A stretch of 64,000 nucleotides of DNA from Tetmemena sp. SeJ-2015 (taxonomy: Eukaryota; Ciliophora; Spirotrichea; Sporadotrichida; Oxytrichidae). Positions 24,967-36,200 of the stretch are shown here, piece after piece (position 1 is the stretch's first letter; every line of letters begins with the position of its first letter). The notes beneath the pieces are model-generated. The model worked only from the letters and a program-made list of their open reading frames with translations, was not told the origin of the DNA and searched no databases. Location: NCBI GenBank assembly GCA_027382625.1, contig JAJKFJ010021072.1:1-64000 (forward strand), in the 5' to 3' direction. Position numbers and translations under genes: made by a program.

Positions 24967-26513
24967 TCAGATTTTCTCTTGCAAATCCTCTCTGAAAGAG
25001 TTTAAGAATTGCACAACTGGCTTATAAAACCAAGGCTCAGGATGAAAGTATAATTATTATTTTTATGAATTATTTTTAAGATTGACTCATAGTAGGCTGT
25101 GTGGCCTCCACTCTTAGTCGTTGCCAAAAGCACCCAAGGATTCTTGTAGCATTCTTCGTAGCCAATAGTTTCACGACCTAGAACGGGGTCATCCAGAGCG
25201 AATAGGAACATGGTCGGTATTCTTATTTTCTCAACCTTATGAACGCAGCTCGCTTTGTCGTAGTAGTCGTCTATGTCTTTGTAACCGTGTACTACGCTAG
25301 TTACCTTAGAATCTAAGTCATGCATATTTTTCACCTCATTTGCCAAAATTTCTCTGATGTCAAGCCCAAATTCATCTCTGTAGTAGTCCTCTATCATATC
25401 TATGTTTTCCATGAGGCGGCGAGATTGAGTATTTCCAAAGTGACGAGCCATCAGGCCCATGAAACCTTTCATTATGAAATCTGCTGAGACCCACATCTTC
25501 ATTGGTGGCTCAAAACAAACAGCCGCTTTAAGAGGGCATTTTAAAGTTAACCAATCATAAATTTATCTCCTTCCTCACCTATCAAGTTCGCGAGGATGTT
25601 AGCGCCAAGTGATGTCCCCATCATGAAGACATCTCTATTTTTGTTACCTTTCTCATCAGTGCAGTAGTTTTAAATGATGTGATCGAGTGCCTCTCTCTAG
25701 CAGTCGGTGCTGTCAGCACAGTATAACTTAGGACTCTATTTGATTAATATTTAATATGTGAGTGCATTTAATTGGTGAAACTTACTGTTATCTTAAAGCC
25801 GCCCCCACCTCTATAGTTGATCACAACGCACTGATAGCCAAACTTTTCAGCCTCGTGGATTACTGAGACTGTGTAGCTTCGGTATGCATCGCCCGAAAGT
25901 CCTGGGATAAGAGCGAGAATAGGTCTTGTTCTATGCTCCTCTGCTGTTTTATACTCTTTAGATAGAAAAGCAAGAGCAAAAGATATAATCTTTGTAGTTA
26001 GACCATCACTATTAAAAATTAATTTAGACCAATCTAGAGCGATTGTTCCTCCATCTTTCATTCTAATTAGCTCCCTTCTAAACTGGATTAGAGGCTTCAT
26101 GTATTTCATGTATCTAGGCTCTTGGAACTTAGTAGCAAGTGTTTGAAGAGTGCCAGTCCAAAGCAGCAGAGAAGGTCTAAACACCTAAGAAATAAAATTA
26201 ACTTTTCCAATTGAATGACGTGGCAGAAGATAATTATTTATTATGACGACTTAGCAAAATAATATGGATATTTTGAAACTTGCTCGAATATCCCCACACT
26301 TACAGCTTCGGTTATAAGTTTATTTTTTAGGGCTGCTCCAAGATTTGTGTTTTAAGGATTGTAATAGAGCTTTAGAGGGTCATCTAAGGTGAGTTTTCTT
26401 TTGATGATTTTAAAAAGAAGGTAAGCTAGGAGAAACGAAAAGATTGCTTTCCATATCTAACTGGCTTTTTAAAATACATTTAAAAAAAGAGATATTTTAA
26501 AAGATAATGGCAT
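24967..26513 (-). CDS. Alpha/beta hydrolase, YheT/ABHD1-3 type, copy 1
   Basis: A serine hydrolase of the family that includes bacterial YheT, yeast ester synthases and animal ABHD1/ABHD3, which act on lipid or short-chain esters; the substrate here is unknown. An N-terminal hydrophobic helix (FSFLLAYLLF) suggests membrane anchoring. The conserved RPSLLLWTGTLQTL, DGGTIALDW, LIPGLSGDAYRSY and INYRGGGG stretches follow. The nucleophile elbow is MGTSLGAN, the acid is in ALDDPV and the histidine in SGGHTAYY, so the triad is complete. It starts at ATG 26513 with two GT-AG introns and two IESs, and ends EPWFYKPVVQFLNSF and TGA 24967-24969. Copy 2 lies about 0.6 kb away (27103-28604) in the same orientation. 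Confidence 0.88.
25046..25077 (-). other. IES, pointer CTT (minus strand)
   Basis: AAG at 25046-25048 and 25078-25080 on the plus strand. Excision joins AYYESI to FHPEPW and restores the conserved C-terminal frame, which otherwise never appears. Confidence 0.75.
25538..25560 (-). other. IES, pointer AAAT (minus strand)
   Basis: ATTT at 25538-25541 and 25561-25564 on the plus strand. The 23-nt insert is removed to give IGEEGDKCPLKAAVCF, matching the family and the other copy. Confidence 0.85.
25736..25785 (-). other. 50-nt spliceosomal intron
   Basis: GTAAGT donor and AATAG acceptor. Removal joins GGFKIT to SPKLYCA. Copy 2 has an IES at the same codon. Confidence 0.85.
26185..26303 (-). other. 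119-nt spliceosomal intron
   Basis: GTAAGT donor and TTCTTAG acceptor, joining LITEA to VFRPSLLLW. Copy 2 has a 35-nt intron at the same place. Confidence 0.85.
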
Positions 26514-27102
26514 TTCCTTCTTCAGATGGGTCTGATTGCGTCATGAATGGATTATTTCAGCGATTTATTATTGATTAAATTAAAGATAGATATAGATACT
26601 ATTTGAAATCTGTATATTATTTGTCTGAACTATTTCTCTTAACTCTATAATTCTCTTTTAGCGTTTATATATCTGAAATAAAGATTTATTCAAGAATCAC
26701 TTTGGATTTTTGGCATTAATATTTTTAAATAAGTAAGATTTAGCTCCTATATTAATGGCAATAAGGTATTTTCAAATTTATTTATTCAATATAAAGAATA
26801 TTTTTGTTTTTTAATTTATCCTATTCTATGTTTTATAATATCCCTTTATAATTAATAAGCCATGTGGCAGTAGCAAATCTTTTATGGTGTTAGATCTCAT
26901 TACTTTAAAGAAACTAAAATCTTCATTCACTAATTAAATTTCCTTCTCTCTACCTTAACTTTCATAAATGAGAAAATTTATATTTTCTTCTAAAATTTGC
27001 GAAAATTCCATTTTGAAAATAATTTATTCGATTTTTTATGACGTGTTTATTGTTAAGTGGTGTACTATTCTCACTCTTAAATGATTATCATTTCATTTTC
27101 AA
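26514..27102. other. AT-rich spacer between the two hydrolase genes
   Basis: No coding signal. It should hold the promoter of copy 1 and the 3' end of copy 2; no specific element is recognisable. Confidence 0.6.
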
Positions 27103-28604
27103 TCATTATTGAGGCAAATCGTCTCTGAACGAATTGAAAAATTGTACTATAGGCCTTTGGAACCAAGGCTCAGGATTAACCAGTGACTCAAAATTTAAAA
27201 TACTTCTTACATATTTATAAAATAAGCTGTATGTCCTCCACTTCTAGTGGTGGCCAAAAGCACAAAAGGATTTTAGTAGCATTCCTCATATCCAATAGAA
27301 CCTTTTCCAATGACTGGATCATCCTCAGCGAACATAAACATAGTGGGGGTCCTTATACCTGCGACTCTATGTATACAGCTCGCTTTATCATAGTAGTTAT
27401 CTGCATTTCCATAGCCATTTACTTTGCTAGTAAATTTCTCGTCTAAGTCTCTTATCGTTATGACCTCATCTATAACTTTCCTGACATCGATGCCGTACTA
27501 TTCTTGGTAGTGACCTTATATTTCATCTATGTGCTCCATCACTCTCTTCGATTGGTTCTTGCCGAAATGGCGAGAGATCAGCCCAAAGAAACCCTCATCG
27601 AGGAGCTTAATAGAAACCCACATCCTCATAGGTGGCTGAAAACTCACTGCAGCTTTCATCAAAGATTAATAATAATAATGGACAATATTAATCGAATAAC
27701 TATTAAGACTTATCACCATCTTCTCCTACTAGACAGCCAAGAATGTTTGCGCCTAGGGAAGTGCCCATGACAAAAATGTCTCTGCATTTAGCACCTTTGC
27801 TGTCTAGGCAGTAAGTTCTATTTATATAAGCGATGACCTCTCTGAAGCATTAAGAACTGCTTGCACAGTAAAGCTTTGGGCTAGTGATAGTAAAGATAGA
27901 ATATATTAGACAATTTTCTAATGGTGATTTTGAAGCCACCACCTCCTCTATAGTTAATAACTACTGGTTGATAGCCGTATTTCTCAGCCTCATCTATAAT
28001 AGACACGGTGTAGCTGCGATAAGCGTCACCTGACAACCCAGGAATCATAGCAAGGATTGGCCTCTTTGCTCTCTCTGTATCGGTTGCTGGCTCTTTATAA
28101 ATAATTAAATAAAATATGGGTTTATAGTTGGACCATCTAGATTTGAAAATAAATTGACATTTATAAAGGACCAATCAAGAGCGACAGTTCCACCATCTTC
28201 CATTTTAACTAGTTCTCTTTTAAACTGGATCTTCTGCCTCATCTTCTTGAGGTATCTTTCCTCTTAAAATTGGATTGCTATTGTCTGCAACAGCCCTCCC
28301 CATAGCAATATAGATGGCCTGAATACCTATAATAAAAACATAAAATGTTGTCATTAATTACTGATCGAGTGAGTTTAGGATTGAGCAAAGCTTTCTATAG
28401 ATGAGAAAATAAATGATATCATTATTTTATATCTTATAATTAAGTTAGAGTGTTTTCTGGATTGTAAAAAAGCAACAAAGGGTCTCTCTATTGTATTTTT
28501 CTTTTGACAAGGATCAAAGTTAGGATGGCAAAGAAAATCAAAAGCTTATTTTCTAAGAGGGTAGAGACAAAGCTGCTTTCAATTTAAGACGCGTCCTACG
28601 TCAT
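27103..28604 (-). CDS. Alpha/beta hydrolase, YheT/ABHD1-3 type, copy 2
   Basis: Paralogue of the gene at 24967-26513, with the same architecture: an N-terminal hydrophobic segment (LLIFFAILTLILV), RPSILLWGGLLQTI, DGGTVALDW, MIPGLSGDAYRSY, INYRGGGG, the MGTSLGAN elbow, the acid in FAEDDPV and the histidine in SGGHTAYF. It starts at ATG 28604 (MTQDASQIESS) and ends NSFRDDLPQQ and TGA 27103-27105. One intron and three proven IESs interrupt it. A further frame change near 28090-28140, between the ALDW motif and RPILAMIPG, and another near the first exon's end point to more IESs that I could not delimit. The residues of the triad are intact. Confidence 0.87.
27190..27218 (-). other. IES, pointer ATTTT (minus strand)
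   Basis: AAAAT at 27190-27194 and 27219-27223 on the plus strand. Excision gives HTAYFESLVNPEPW, within two codons of the corresponding IES in copy 1. Confidence 0.85.
27662..27704 (-). other. IES, pointer TCTT (minus strand)
   Basis: AAGA at 27662-27665 and 27705-27708 on the plus strand. Excision gives EDGDKSLMKAAVSF, at nearly the same place as the AAAT-pointer IES of copy 1. Confidence 0.85.
27886..27925 (-). other. IES, pointer ATCAC, at the intron position of copy 1
   Basis: GTGAT at 27886-27890 and 27926-27930 on the plus strand. Excision gives FKITSPKLYCA. An alternative GT-AG intron (GTCTAAT to CACTAG) is possible but would add residues absent from copy 1. Confidence 0.7.
28327..28361 (-). 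other. 35-nt spliceosomal intron
   Basis: GTAATT donor and TTATAG acceptor on the minus strand, joining KLTRS to VFRPSILLW. Confidence 0.8.
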
Positions 28605-29567
28605 ATCTAAATCAATAGTAGTTTATTAATAAATACGAGCAGTAAATATTTTAGATTAACACCTTTTTACGATTATTTTTTCTTGTTAACAAGTTGTTTT
28701 ACTTTTGTGAATTTTGAAGAAGATAAAATTAAATTGTTTTAATTGTAAGTAAGAAATTTGATACTGATCTATTTAATAAAATTTGTAGAATATTTTATCC
28801 TCTTAAAGATAATGATTGAGTTCTGAGAGAATTATGAAGAGGTGAAGTCACTTGAATATTGTATTCAACTTGCTCTTATGTTCCTTTAAGTATATTACTA
28901 TATAATAATTCTTAGAATTTATTTTAACAATTATGGAGAAGAACCAATCTATATTTTAATTTGCAATTATAAACAACTTCAATTCTTCAATCCATATAAT
29001 TTTCTATGAAAATAATGATCGAAAAATAATTCGGAGTAATTTATATATAAATAGAAACTTAATATACCAAATTATTTTAATATTTACTAAGGATCAATAT
29101 CTTTAAATTAGCAGAGTTTTTCTTTGCATAAACTCTTCTACAAAAATAATAAGCTAGAATGCTTTTAAGAAAGAGTTAGTCTTAAATTTTTTGACAAATA
29201 AATTTATTTTTATACATTCTAAATTCAAAAATTAATTTCTTTGAAATAGCAAAAGCTTTTATATTTGTAAATTTCATCAATCTAAACTTGGTTATATTGA
29301 CTTCATATTGATTCATCAATTGCCTTATCTTTTTATGCATAATATTATTCTTTAAATTAAAAGAAACTTAGTTAACCTCATTTAAATATAGAGAGTATTA
29401 ATTGTAAGAATTATTATGAATTTAAGTAATCACTTTCTCCCAAAATAAGCATATTTAGATGTTATAACATTAGACAGGAGTTATTGGCTAAATAAATGCT
29501 TTAATTAAAATACAAGCAACTAAAACTATTTTTTATTCATAGTCATTCATTCTAAGATCAAATTCAA
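28605..29567. other. AT-rich spacer, no gene seen
   Basis: Divergent intergenic region between the hydrolase and the NADAR gene. No motif recognised. Confidence 0.6.
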
Positions 29568-30196
29568 ATGTTAAGTCAAAACAAGGCAGTGGGGGTTTAA
29601 AAAAAAAGGAAAAACATTATAAACAAATTTAAAACTAAAAAAATGGTAAAAAGAAGAAAAAAGAGATTGCTCCAATCCTTTTTTACTAAACAAATAAGCC
29701 TTTTGGATTTATGTCCAACTTCTCAAAGCATCCATTAAACTACAAGGGAAAACTATGGCCCACGAGTGAACATGCTTTCCAAGCTCAGAAATTCAAAAAA
29801 ATAAATAATGAATGCTATTAATTCTTAGAAGAGGATTTGCAGATAAAAGTGCAAGAACAAAAGACTCCCATGCTTGCTGCTTAAATGGGAAGGGATAGAA
29901 AATTGCCCAGAAGAGATGATTAAAAATATTTTACTTTGTCTTTTTTTTCTTATGACTGGGAAGAGGTGAAAGATGAGGTGATGTATGAAGTATTGATAGA
30001 GAAATTTACTCAAAACCTAGACATTATATTTTGTAACATCCAGGCTGAATTATTGGGAACAGGGGATGCTGAGCTTGTTGAGCATACTAAAAATGACTCA
30101 TACTGGGCAGATAATGGAGATGGCACTGGCAAAAATATGCTTGGAAAATTACTTATGAGAGTGAGAGATTTCATCAGATAGAACTAACAACAATGA
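29568..30196 (+). CDS. NADAR-domain protein (YbiA/DUF1768 family)
   Basis: NADAR proteins act on ADP-ribose or riboflavin-pathway metabolites. Bacterial YbiA-type members are N-glycosidases and some NADAR proteins remove ADP-ribose from guanine; the role in ciliates is unknown. In order the sequence shows the start of the domain (ILFYQTNKPFGFMSNF), WPTSEHAFQAQKF, a GRD segment, VMYEVLIEKFTQN, LLGTGDAELVEHTKND, and the end NMLGKLLMRVRDFI before TGA 30194-30196. These are the usual conserved blocks at normal length. One IES (pointer ATGA) lies in the middle. The start is uncertain: ATG 29568 (MLSQNKAVGV) would need another small IES to reach the frame of the domain. Confidence 0.82.
29916..29951 (+). 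other. IES, pointer ATGA
   Basis: ATGA at 29916-29919 and 29952-29955. The 36-nt, T-rich insert keeps the frame, but removing it gives PRRDDWEEVKDEVMY, without a foreign Tyr/Phe/Ser stretch inside the domain. Confidence 0.75.
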
Positions 30197-30335
30197 TTAT
30201 TACAACATATTTTCATTTAATTAATTCTGTTGGCATAGTTTTAGGAGGGAAATTATAGTGAAATTTAAGTGAAGTATTATTTAGAATGAATTTATATTGA
30301 GAGTTCTATAATTAGTAACATATAATAATTATCTA

Positions 30336-32347
30336 TCATTTTTCAGTCGAATTCTTTGGCTTGTTTTTAGATTTCTCTTTTGCTTTTAATAGTCTTTAAT
30401 GCTCATTTAGATTAGATTCGCCTTCTATATCTCCTTCTTCATTGTCAGATATTTAAGGTCCCTCGTTATCTTCCTTAATCCGACTCTCTGAAATTGCATC
30501 ATCCAACTTATCAACTCTTCTAGGCCCAGAATAGTGATTTTTAACTCCCAAAGGATCCGGCAAATTCCAGTATAGACCTGCAATGATCAAGAATATACCT
30601 ACGACAACTGGTGTATTAAATTTAGAATTAAATTCCAAATTTATGAGAGTATAATTGAAGTTAGCAGAAGTTATGCCATCTGAAGGGTTTCTTTTGCTTG
30701 GCAAAAGTAAACAGCAAGAAGTAAAGCAAAGCCACACAACAGAGGCCCATCCACAAATCGAAGACCAGCCTCCCAAGTGAAAGCTACTTCTCTCAAAAGT
30801 GTCTCTGGAGGATGTCACTCTGAAAAATATCGGAATCGCATAAGAAATCTAAACTCCAATTGTGGCAATAGACGTAATCGCCTCAAAAGCAGTTGAACTG
30901 ATCAATGGAAGCATACAGAGTAAGGAGGCTACAGTGAATATTAGTAGAATCATGTTAATTATTCATTTGATTAAAGTGATCATCAATTTAATTTTAAGTT
31001 GTCTGGAGATTTGGTGTGAGGGTTGATCTTCCTAAATACGCGAGAATAAGGAAGTGCTCCATCTCTTGCCATAGCGTACCCCACTCTTGAACTAACAGTC
31101 ATCCCACTAAATCCCGAGAAGTAAATGTTAAGCATAAGAACTGCTGTCATAATCAGAGCTACGTTAGATGTATTCTATCCATCTTACTCAAGGTTTGAGT
31201 TTCTACTGAAAACCATCTAGAAAAGATTGATGGCTGCATGATCACTCTTGCCTTAGGTGATTGCATGGATATTTTCTTAGCAGCCGTATAGTACTGCTAA
31301 AATAAAAGCTATCCCTGTGAGAATGGACATTACAACTGACAAGATTAAGGAAAAATAAAAATCACATTATTATGCCTTGTGGTGCAGATGAGGTAGCATT
31401 TTTGGTTTCCTCAGCTAATGTGGCTGCTCCTTCATAGCCTGAGAAAGCATACATAGACATCATAAGTCCTACAGTGCTTACATAAATTGGACTCTCAAAA
31501 CCTGTTTCGTTGTTGTATCGGCTGAACACGAACTCACTTGATGAGAGAGTTGGAGAGCATATGTATATCACTATCACTACAAATATAGTGCTAGCTATTT
31601 AATAAAATTTCGTAAATTTCATAATCATTTATTTAATTTTAATATATTTCAAATGAAAAAATGTCATGGGTTTAATAGTAAATAGCAGAGGAATTGATGA
31701 ACCACCATTGGTCGTCAATCTTAAATCTGTTCTTGAATCCCCACGTTGCCATAATAACAATTGCAATCATAACTTGCTCTTGAGTAGACAATATAAAAAT
31801 AGATTTAAGACCATTGCATCTATCCTTGATAGAACTGATTGAGTAAGCCAGTGATGACTTTGGAGAGACCAAATGCGAAACCTGCATTGTTAGCTACATT
31901 TCCGAAGAAATTAAACCAGCCAGTCAGGTAAGAAGCGAAGGGAGCTTTCTCAGGACTAGCAAGTGCTCCCGCCCAGAAATATACACTCCCTGCCACGGGA
32001 TATGTAGAACAAATCTCAGCCATTGAAAGAGATATTAGCATTGTAAAGAATGAGACAAGAAGCCAGCCATAGACCATGACCACTGGTCCTCCTGTAGCAA
32101 GTCCGTATTCAATAAGCATAGCTAATGATGATATACAGGCGACATTAGAGAAGCATATTGAAAAGTTCATGAACGAACTCATTCCTCTATGCAGCTCTTG
32201 TTAATAGACTTCGCTGTTTGCTTTACTTCTTTGCTTTAAAGTATTGAAGCTTTTATTAGATCTTCCCGAGGAGTAAGATTTCAAGGAATCACTTATCTTA
32301 TAATAAAATAATAAATGGTTTATAAATCTCCATCTTTGTCGCTCCAT
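30336..32347 (-). CDS. APC-superfamily amino-acid/choline permease
   Basis: A membrane transporter of the amino acid-polyamine-organocation superfamily, closest in feel to the GABA/choline permease branch. From ATG 32347 there is a hydrophilic N-terminus of about 60 residues ending QQELHRGMSSFMNFSICFS. Then come membrane segments with the landmarks GPVVMVYGWLLVSF, MAEICSTYPVAGSVYFWA, FSGYEGAATLAEETKNA, SSRVGYAMARDGALPYSR and a last hydrophobic pair. The tail is acidic and charged, ending KPKNSTEK and TGA 30336-30338. Length and order fit a 12-helix APC carrier. At least four IESs with pointers of 3-7 bp interrupt it and each excision restores the family sequence. The substrate cannot be read from sequence. 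Confidence 0.88.
30954..30997 (-). other. IES, pointer AAC (minus strand)
   Basis: GTT at 30954-30956 and 30998-31000 on the plus strand. Excision joins KSPDN to MILLIFTVAS. Confidence 0.75.
31327..31363 (-). other. IES, pointer TAATGT (minus strand)
   Basis: ACATTA at 31327-31332 and 31364-31369. Removing 37 nt, including an in-frame TGA, gives APQGIIMSILTGIAF. Confidence 0.85.
31598..31670 (-). other. IES, pointer TATTAAA (minus strand)
   Basis: TTTAATA at 31598-31604 and 31671-31677. Excision of 73 nt gives SSAIYYQIASTIFVV, a continuous membrane segment. Confidence 0.85.
31779..31824 (-). other. IES, pointer TCAAG (minus strand)
   Basis: CTTGA at 31779-31783 and 31825-31829. Excision of 46 nt gives LLNQFYQEQVMIAIVIM. 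Confidence 0.85.
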
Positions 32348-32479
32348 TTTTCATTTTATTAAAGGGATAATTAAATGAGTCTAAATCTGTTTAAATTTTC
32401 ATTAGCCAAGATGATAATGATTGTTTTAGTAACTTTTATTTATAGAAACTCGAGTATACTTTGATTTAATAAGAATTTT

Positions 32480-33254
32480 TATTTGTTTAAATCAAAGAGA
32501 AGCAAGTAGGGAAATGTAGTAGAGAGACAATAAGTAGATAAGTTATGTAAACAACATAATTTTAGGTCATCTTCTCCTAACTCATCGAGACCATGAGGGT
32601 TCTCAAACATATCGAATGCATCTACGAGATCAAATTGCTGATATCCAGTGTCGCTTAAATCAAAAGCCATATTTCCATTCTACTATTGTTGCTGCAGCTC
32701 TATCAGCTTCATTATGGAAGCACTAAAAAGCAATATAGGAGTATTCATAAGTTTTGATGGTGCCATTATCAAATGCAATCAGTAATGAGCCTATAGGATC
32801 AAACTGAGAGAACTTTCAAATCTTAATTAAGGAGTAAATATTGCTTTGAAATGCTCTCTACTTTTCCAACTGAGAACTTGATCTTCCCTTAAGCATCAAA
32901 CTTCACAGAGCCAATAACAAGATTCCCTTGGGATGTACCAAGTGCAAAATTAACTCCATTAGGGTTGAAAACAGCAGCAGTCACTATCTCATTTGCGGTC
33001 TAATCTAACTTTACTTGGAACTGATGATCAACCTTCAAGCTATCTAAATCTACCAGTCTCACTATACCATTTCTGTGGCCTATTATAGAGTATTTTTGAG
33101 AGTTTACTGAAGGAAGAATGAAAGCCACAGGAGAACTAGTTGGTGAAGGGAACTTAATCACTTGATCAACTGAGTCTTTAGTCCATATTTTAACTGTAGA
33201 GCCTGTATCAGAACAACTACTGAGGAAGATATTAGGGTTTTGTTCACTAACTCT
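32480..33254 (-). other. WDR90-type gene: late minus-strand WD region
   Basis: Reads NPNIFLSSCSDTGSTVKIW, then YSIIGHRNGIVRLVDLDS, VFNPNGVNFALGTSQGNLV, AFDNGTIKTYEY and MAFDLSDTGYQQFDLVD to PHGLDELGEDD. It leaves at a 12-bp pointer (minus GGAGAAGATGAC, 32566-32577) shared with plus 40560-40571. The frame track that continues to 32480 past the pointer is not part of the gene. Confidence 0.85.
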
Positions 33255-36200
33255 AAAATATCAATGAGCTAAGATGTTAAAGATTTCCTTTTGGAGGTGG
33301 TAGGCTTTTGAGACGATACGAATAATCAACTTTTCTGAGAAGTTAAGATAGAAGAGTTCTGAATCATTTATCTTTAATATCTTCAGAACTTAAACTTGCT
33401 TGCTGTCCTGAGGGAATACTTGTCCATTTTGAGTTCCATATTTGGCGATTGTTCCTGTTGAGCTAGCTATGACTATGCTTTGATTGTTGCAAATGATGTG
33501 ACCTATTTCTCCACTAATACACCACTTCTTGATTCCATAGTCTACAAACTGATTGATATCAACCGATTTTTAAATTCTTCATCAGTCATCGAACCATCAT
33601 TTGCAGAAAGCATAATAAGATAAGTGTTGAATGGGGGTCCAAGGAACTGTGTAAAATTAACAGCTGTAAAACTTGAGCTTTAGAAATCATGAGGGACATC
33701 TTCAACATCGAATGTCTGAAGCTGCTGAGTTTTAAGATCGAGTCTCCAGAAGGAAAATACTCCTTAGTTTCATTAATCTATATTAAACATATTCATCAAT
33801 ATAGGGATCTACTTTCACTGAAATAGGAATGATTATTTGAAATGAGGTACTTGCTATCATTAGAAAATGAAGTTCATATGTTTGAAAGAGAAACTGTTGA
33901 GAGATGAGAATAATATGATGATAGATTGAAAATGAAGAAAAATTTTCTCTCTTTCTTTGCATTAAGGTAATCCTTAAATTATTATTTATAGTTTGTCAAA
34001 TCACAAACTTTGATCATGCAATCCTCTCCACCAATTTTTGATTAATTATAACTCATGATTAGAATCCACAAGAGAAAAGGTTTTATACCTCGCTACCAGT
34101 TACACAAAAAGCCTCGTTGACTGAAATGGAGTAAAAAGTTTATTTTTTGCAAAGAAGCAAATAGGGGCGCTATGACCGAAGAAAAATCTCTTCTGATTAT
34201 TGTTATCAGTATCCATAGCTATTATTGTTCCACCAGAGGTAAAGATAGAAACAATTATATTGACCATTTAATGTTCAAGCATTTGTCAGGGGAGTATCCT
34301 ATAATGTGCTTCAACTCCATTATTGGGTCTTAGTTAAGCTTTGATAACTACTGTATTTTATACCATGAAAAGACCAGCCAAGTTCATGATCTGCTTTCTA
34401 TTATCTCTTTTCTCTGAATCTAGGATGTTTAATTAAGAACTCTAGGATCATTACCTTCATCTCCAATCAAATCTGGATTCACTATTGGAAGGGCACCAAT
34501 TCTAGATTGCTTCAACATTTTAGCAAAAGATTTGATGCAAAATCCTCATCTTCACTTTGGTTAGTTTGAACTACCTTCTATCTGTGGAGCAAATCATCGA
34601 TTTCCTTGGACATCTGTCTTCTCTCTTCATCTCTATCTCTTCTAATCTCGGAGTCATCGAGATCTGCATTATATTAGACAGATTTGCCGCCACTTTTGCC
34701 TTGACCAAGTTTAGAAGCAGATGCTCCACCTATGGATTTTGGATGCTGAGAAGTGCCCACTCTTCTCCCATTTTGTTAATCTGGAAGATAAGCAATATCG
34801 AAATGCTCTTCCCATTTGTTTAATAGAAAAATGCCAAATTTGAATCTCATGTCAGATGGCAAAGAGAACTGATCGTATAAGTTGTCAGATGTATACACTC
34901 CTCGAACTAAGAGGAAATAAGTAGGAGTATTATGTCCATCTATCAGTCCTGAGTTCTAAGGGAACTTAGACAACGAATCCATTAGAGTTTTAACAAAGAA
35001 TAAGAGTATGATTTGAAGAGATTGCTAATCGATACTCGAACGTTATGAGACCTCTCAGCTATTCCCAAATCAAAATGCATAGTGAAAGGAGTTCCCTGAC
35101 TTGTAGATTTGACCTCAAGGTAGATGTATCTCCCAGTCAGTCCAAGTGTCTTTATCAAACTACTTGGATGAGGTATTTGAACGAAGTTGTTTGCTGAAAT
35201 ACTTTAATCACTATTATAAAACCTTTCTTCCAATTTCTTTGGCCTAGAGATATTTATTAAACCAATCTTTCGCTTACAAAAATCTCAGTCACGTCTCCTT
35301 GCTTTTTGTTTCGCAAATCTAATCAAAGCTAGTTGGCATGAGCTTGTAATAATTTATAGCTTGAATACATCAACGAAAGGATGCTGAATAGTATAAATAT
35401 ATCCAGTGACTTAAGCGCTGCTCTGTTTCTTTCCTTCTGTTTGTAAAAGTGACGATCCACCAATCATCTTATCTTTTTGAATTTAAATTCGGTAATTAAA
35501 TAAATTTAAATCTACTCGCTCTCTTTCCTTAAATACTCACCATTGTTAGCTTGCTTGATAATTTGATGTATCATAATTTTTTATATTAGATGGACAGTTG
35601 TCGTAGTTGACCTAGCAGAGACTCTTCTGAAATCTCAACTATTCCCATCTTCATTCTCAGTTGATGGATCTCACTCCTTGAAATCCTTCCTGCTTTGGCG
35701 ATTTAATAAGTTTTCTATATGAATCTGGGAGTACAACACAGTAAGAAAAAATATTATATTATTTGTTATACTAATTTTTATTTGTTCACTAACTCTGAGG
35801 ATGGAGATTTCCTTTAAAGGAATTTAATGATAGAAGAGTGATCCATTTATTGTTCCTGCTATTCCTTCATTATAAAAAATTTCATTAGGAAATTCCAGAG
35901 TCTGTCTTCATAACAAAATTGATATCATAATTATAAATATTTCTACTTTTACTGCATTTATCGCATAATGCCTAATTTATCAATAGCATATTGACAAGAC
36001 CTTGAGAAAGATCCATTAAAAATTTTCTCCTTGAACGCCTATTGATATGAGGTACTTTTAATAATCTAAGCTTCTAGACTAGTCTTCTGCTTTGAATTAA
36101 AATAAATTTCCTTCTTAAATATTTATGCAAAGTGTAAGCCATCCATCCTGATAATATACGAGACAATTTCAAATTGAGTCTTGGTATCGCCATAGAAGTT

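Noticed and set aside
25002..26184. Reading TAA- and TAG-containing genes as pseudogenes under the standard code
   Set aside because: The codons occur throughout conserved domains at positions where glutamine is acceptable, and genes end only at TGA. This is the ciliate code, not decay.
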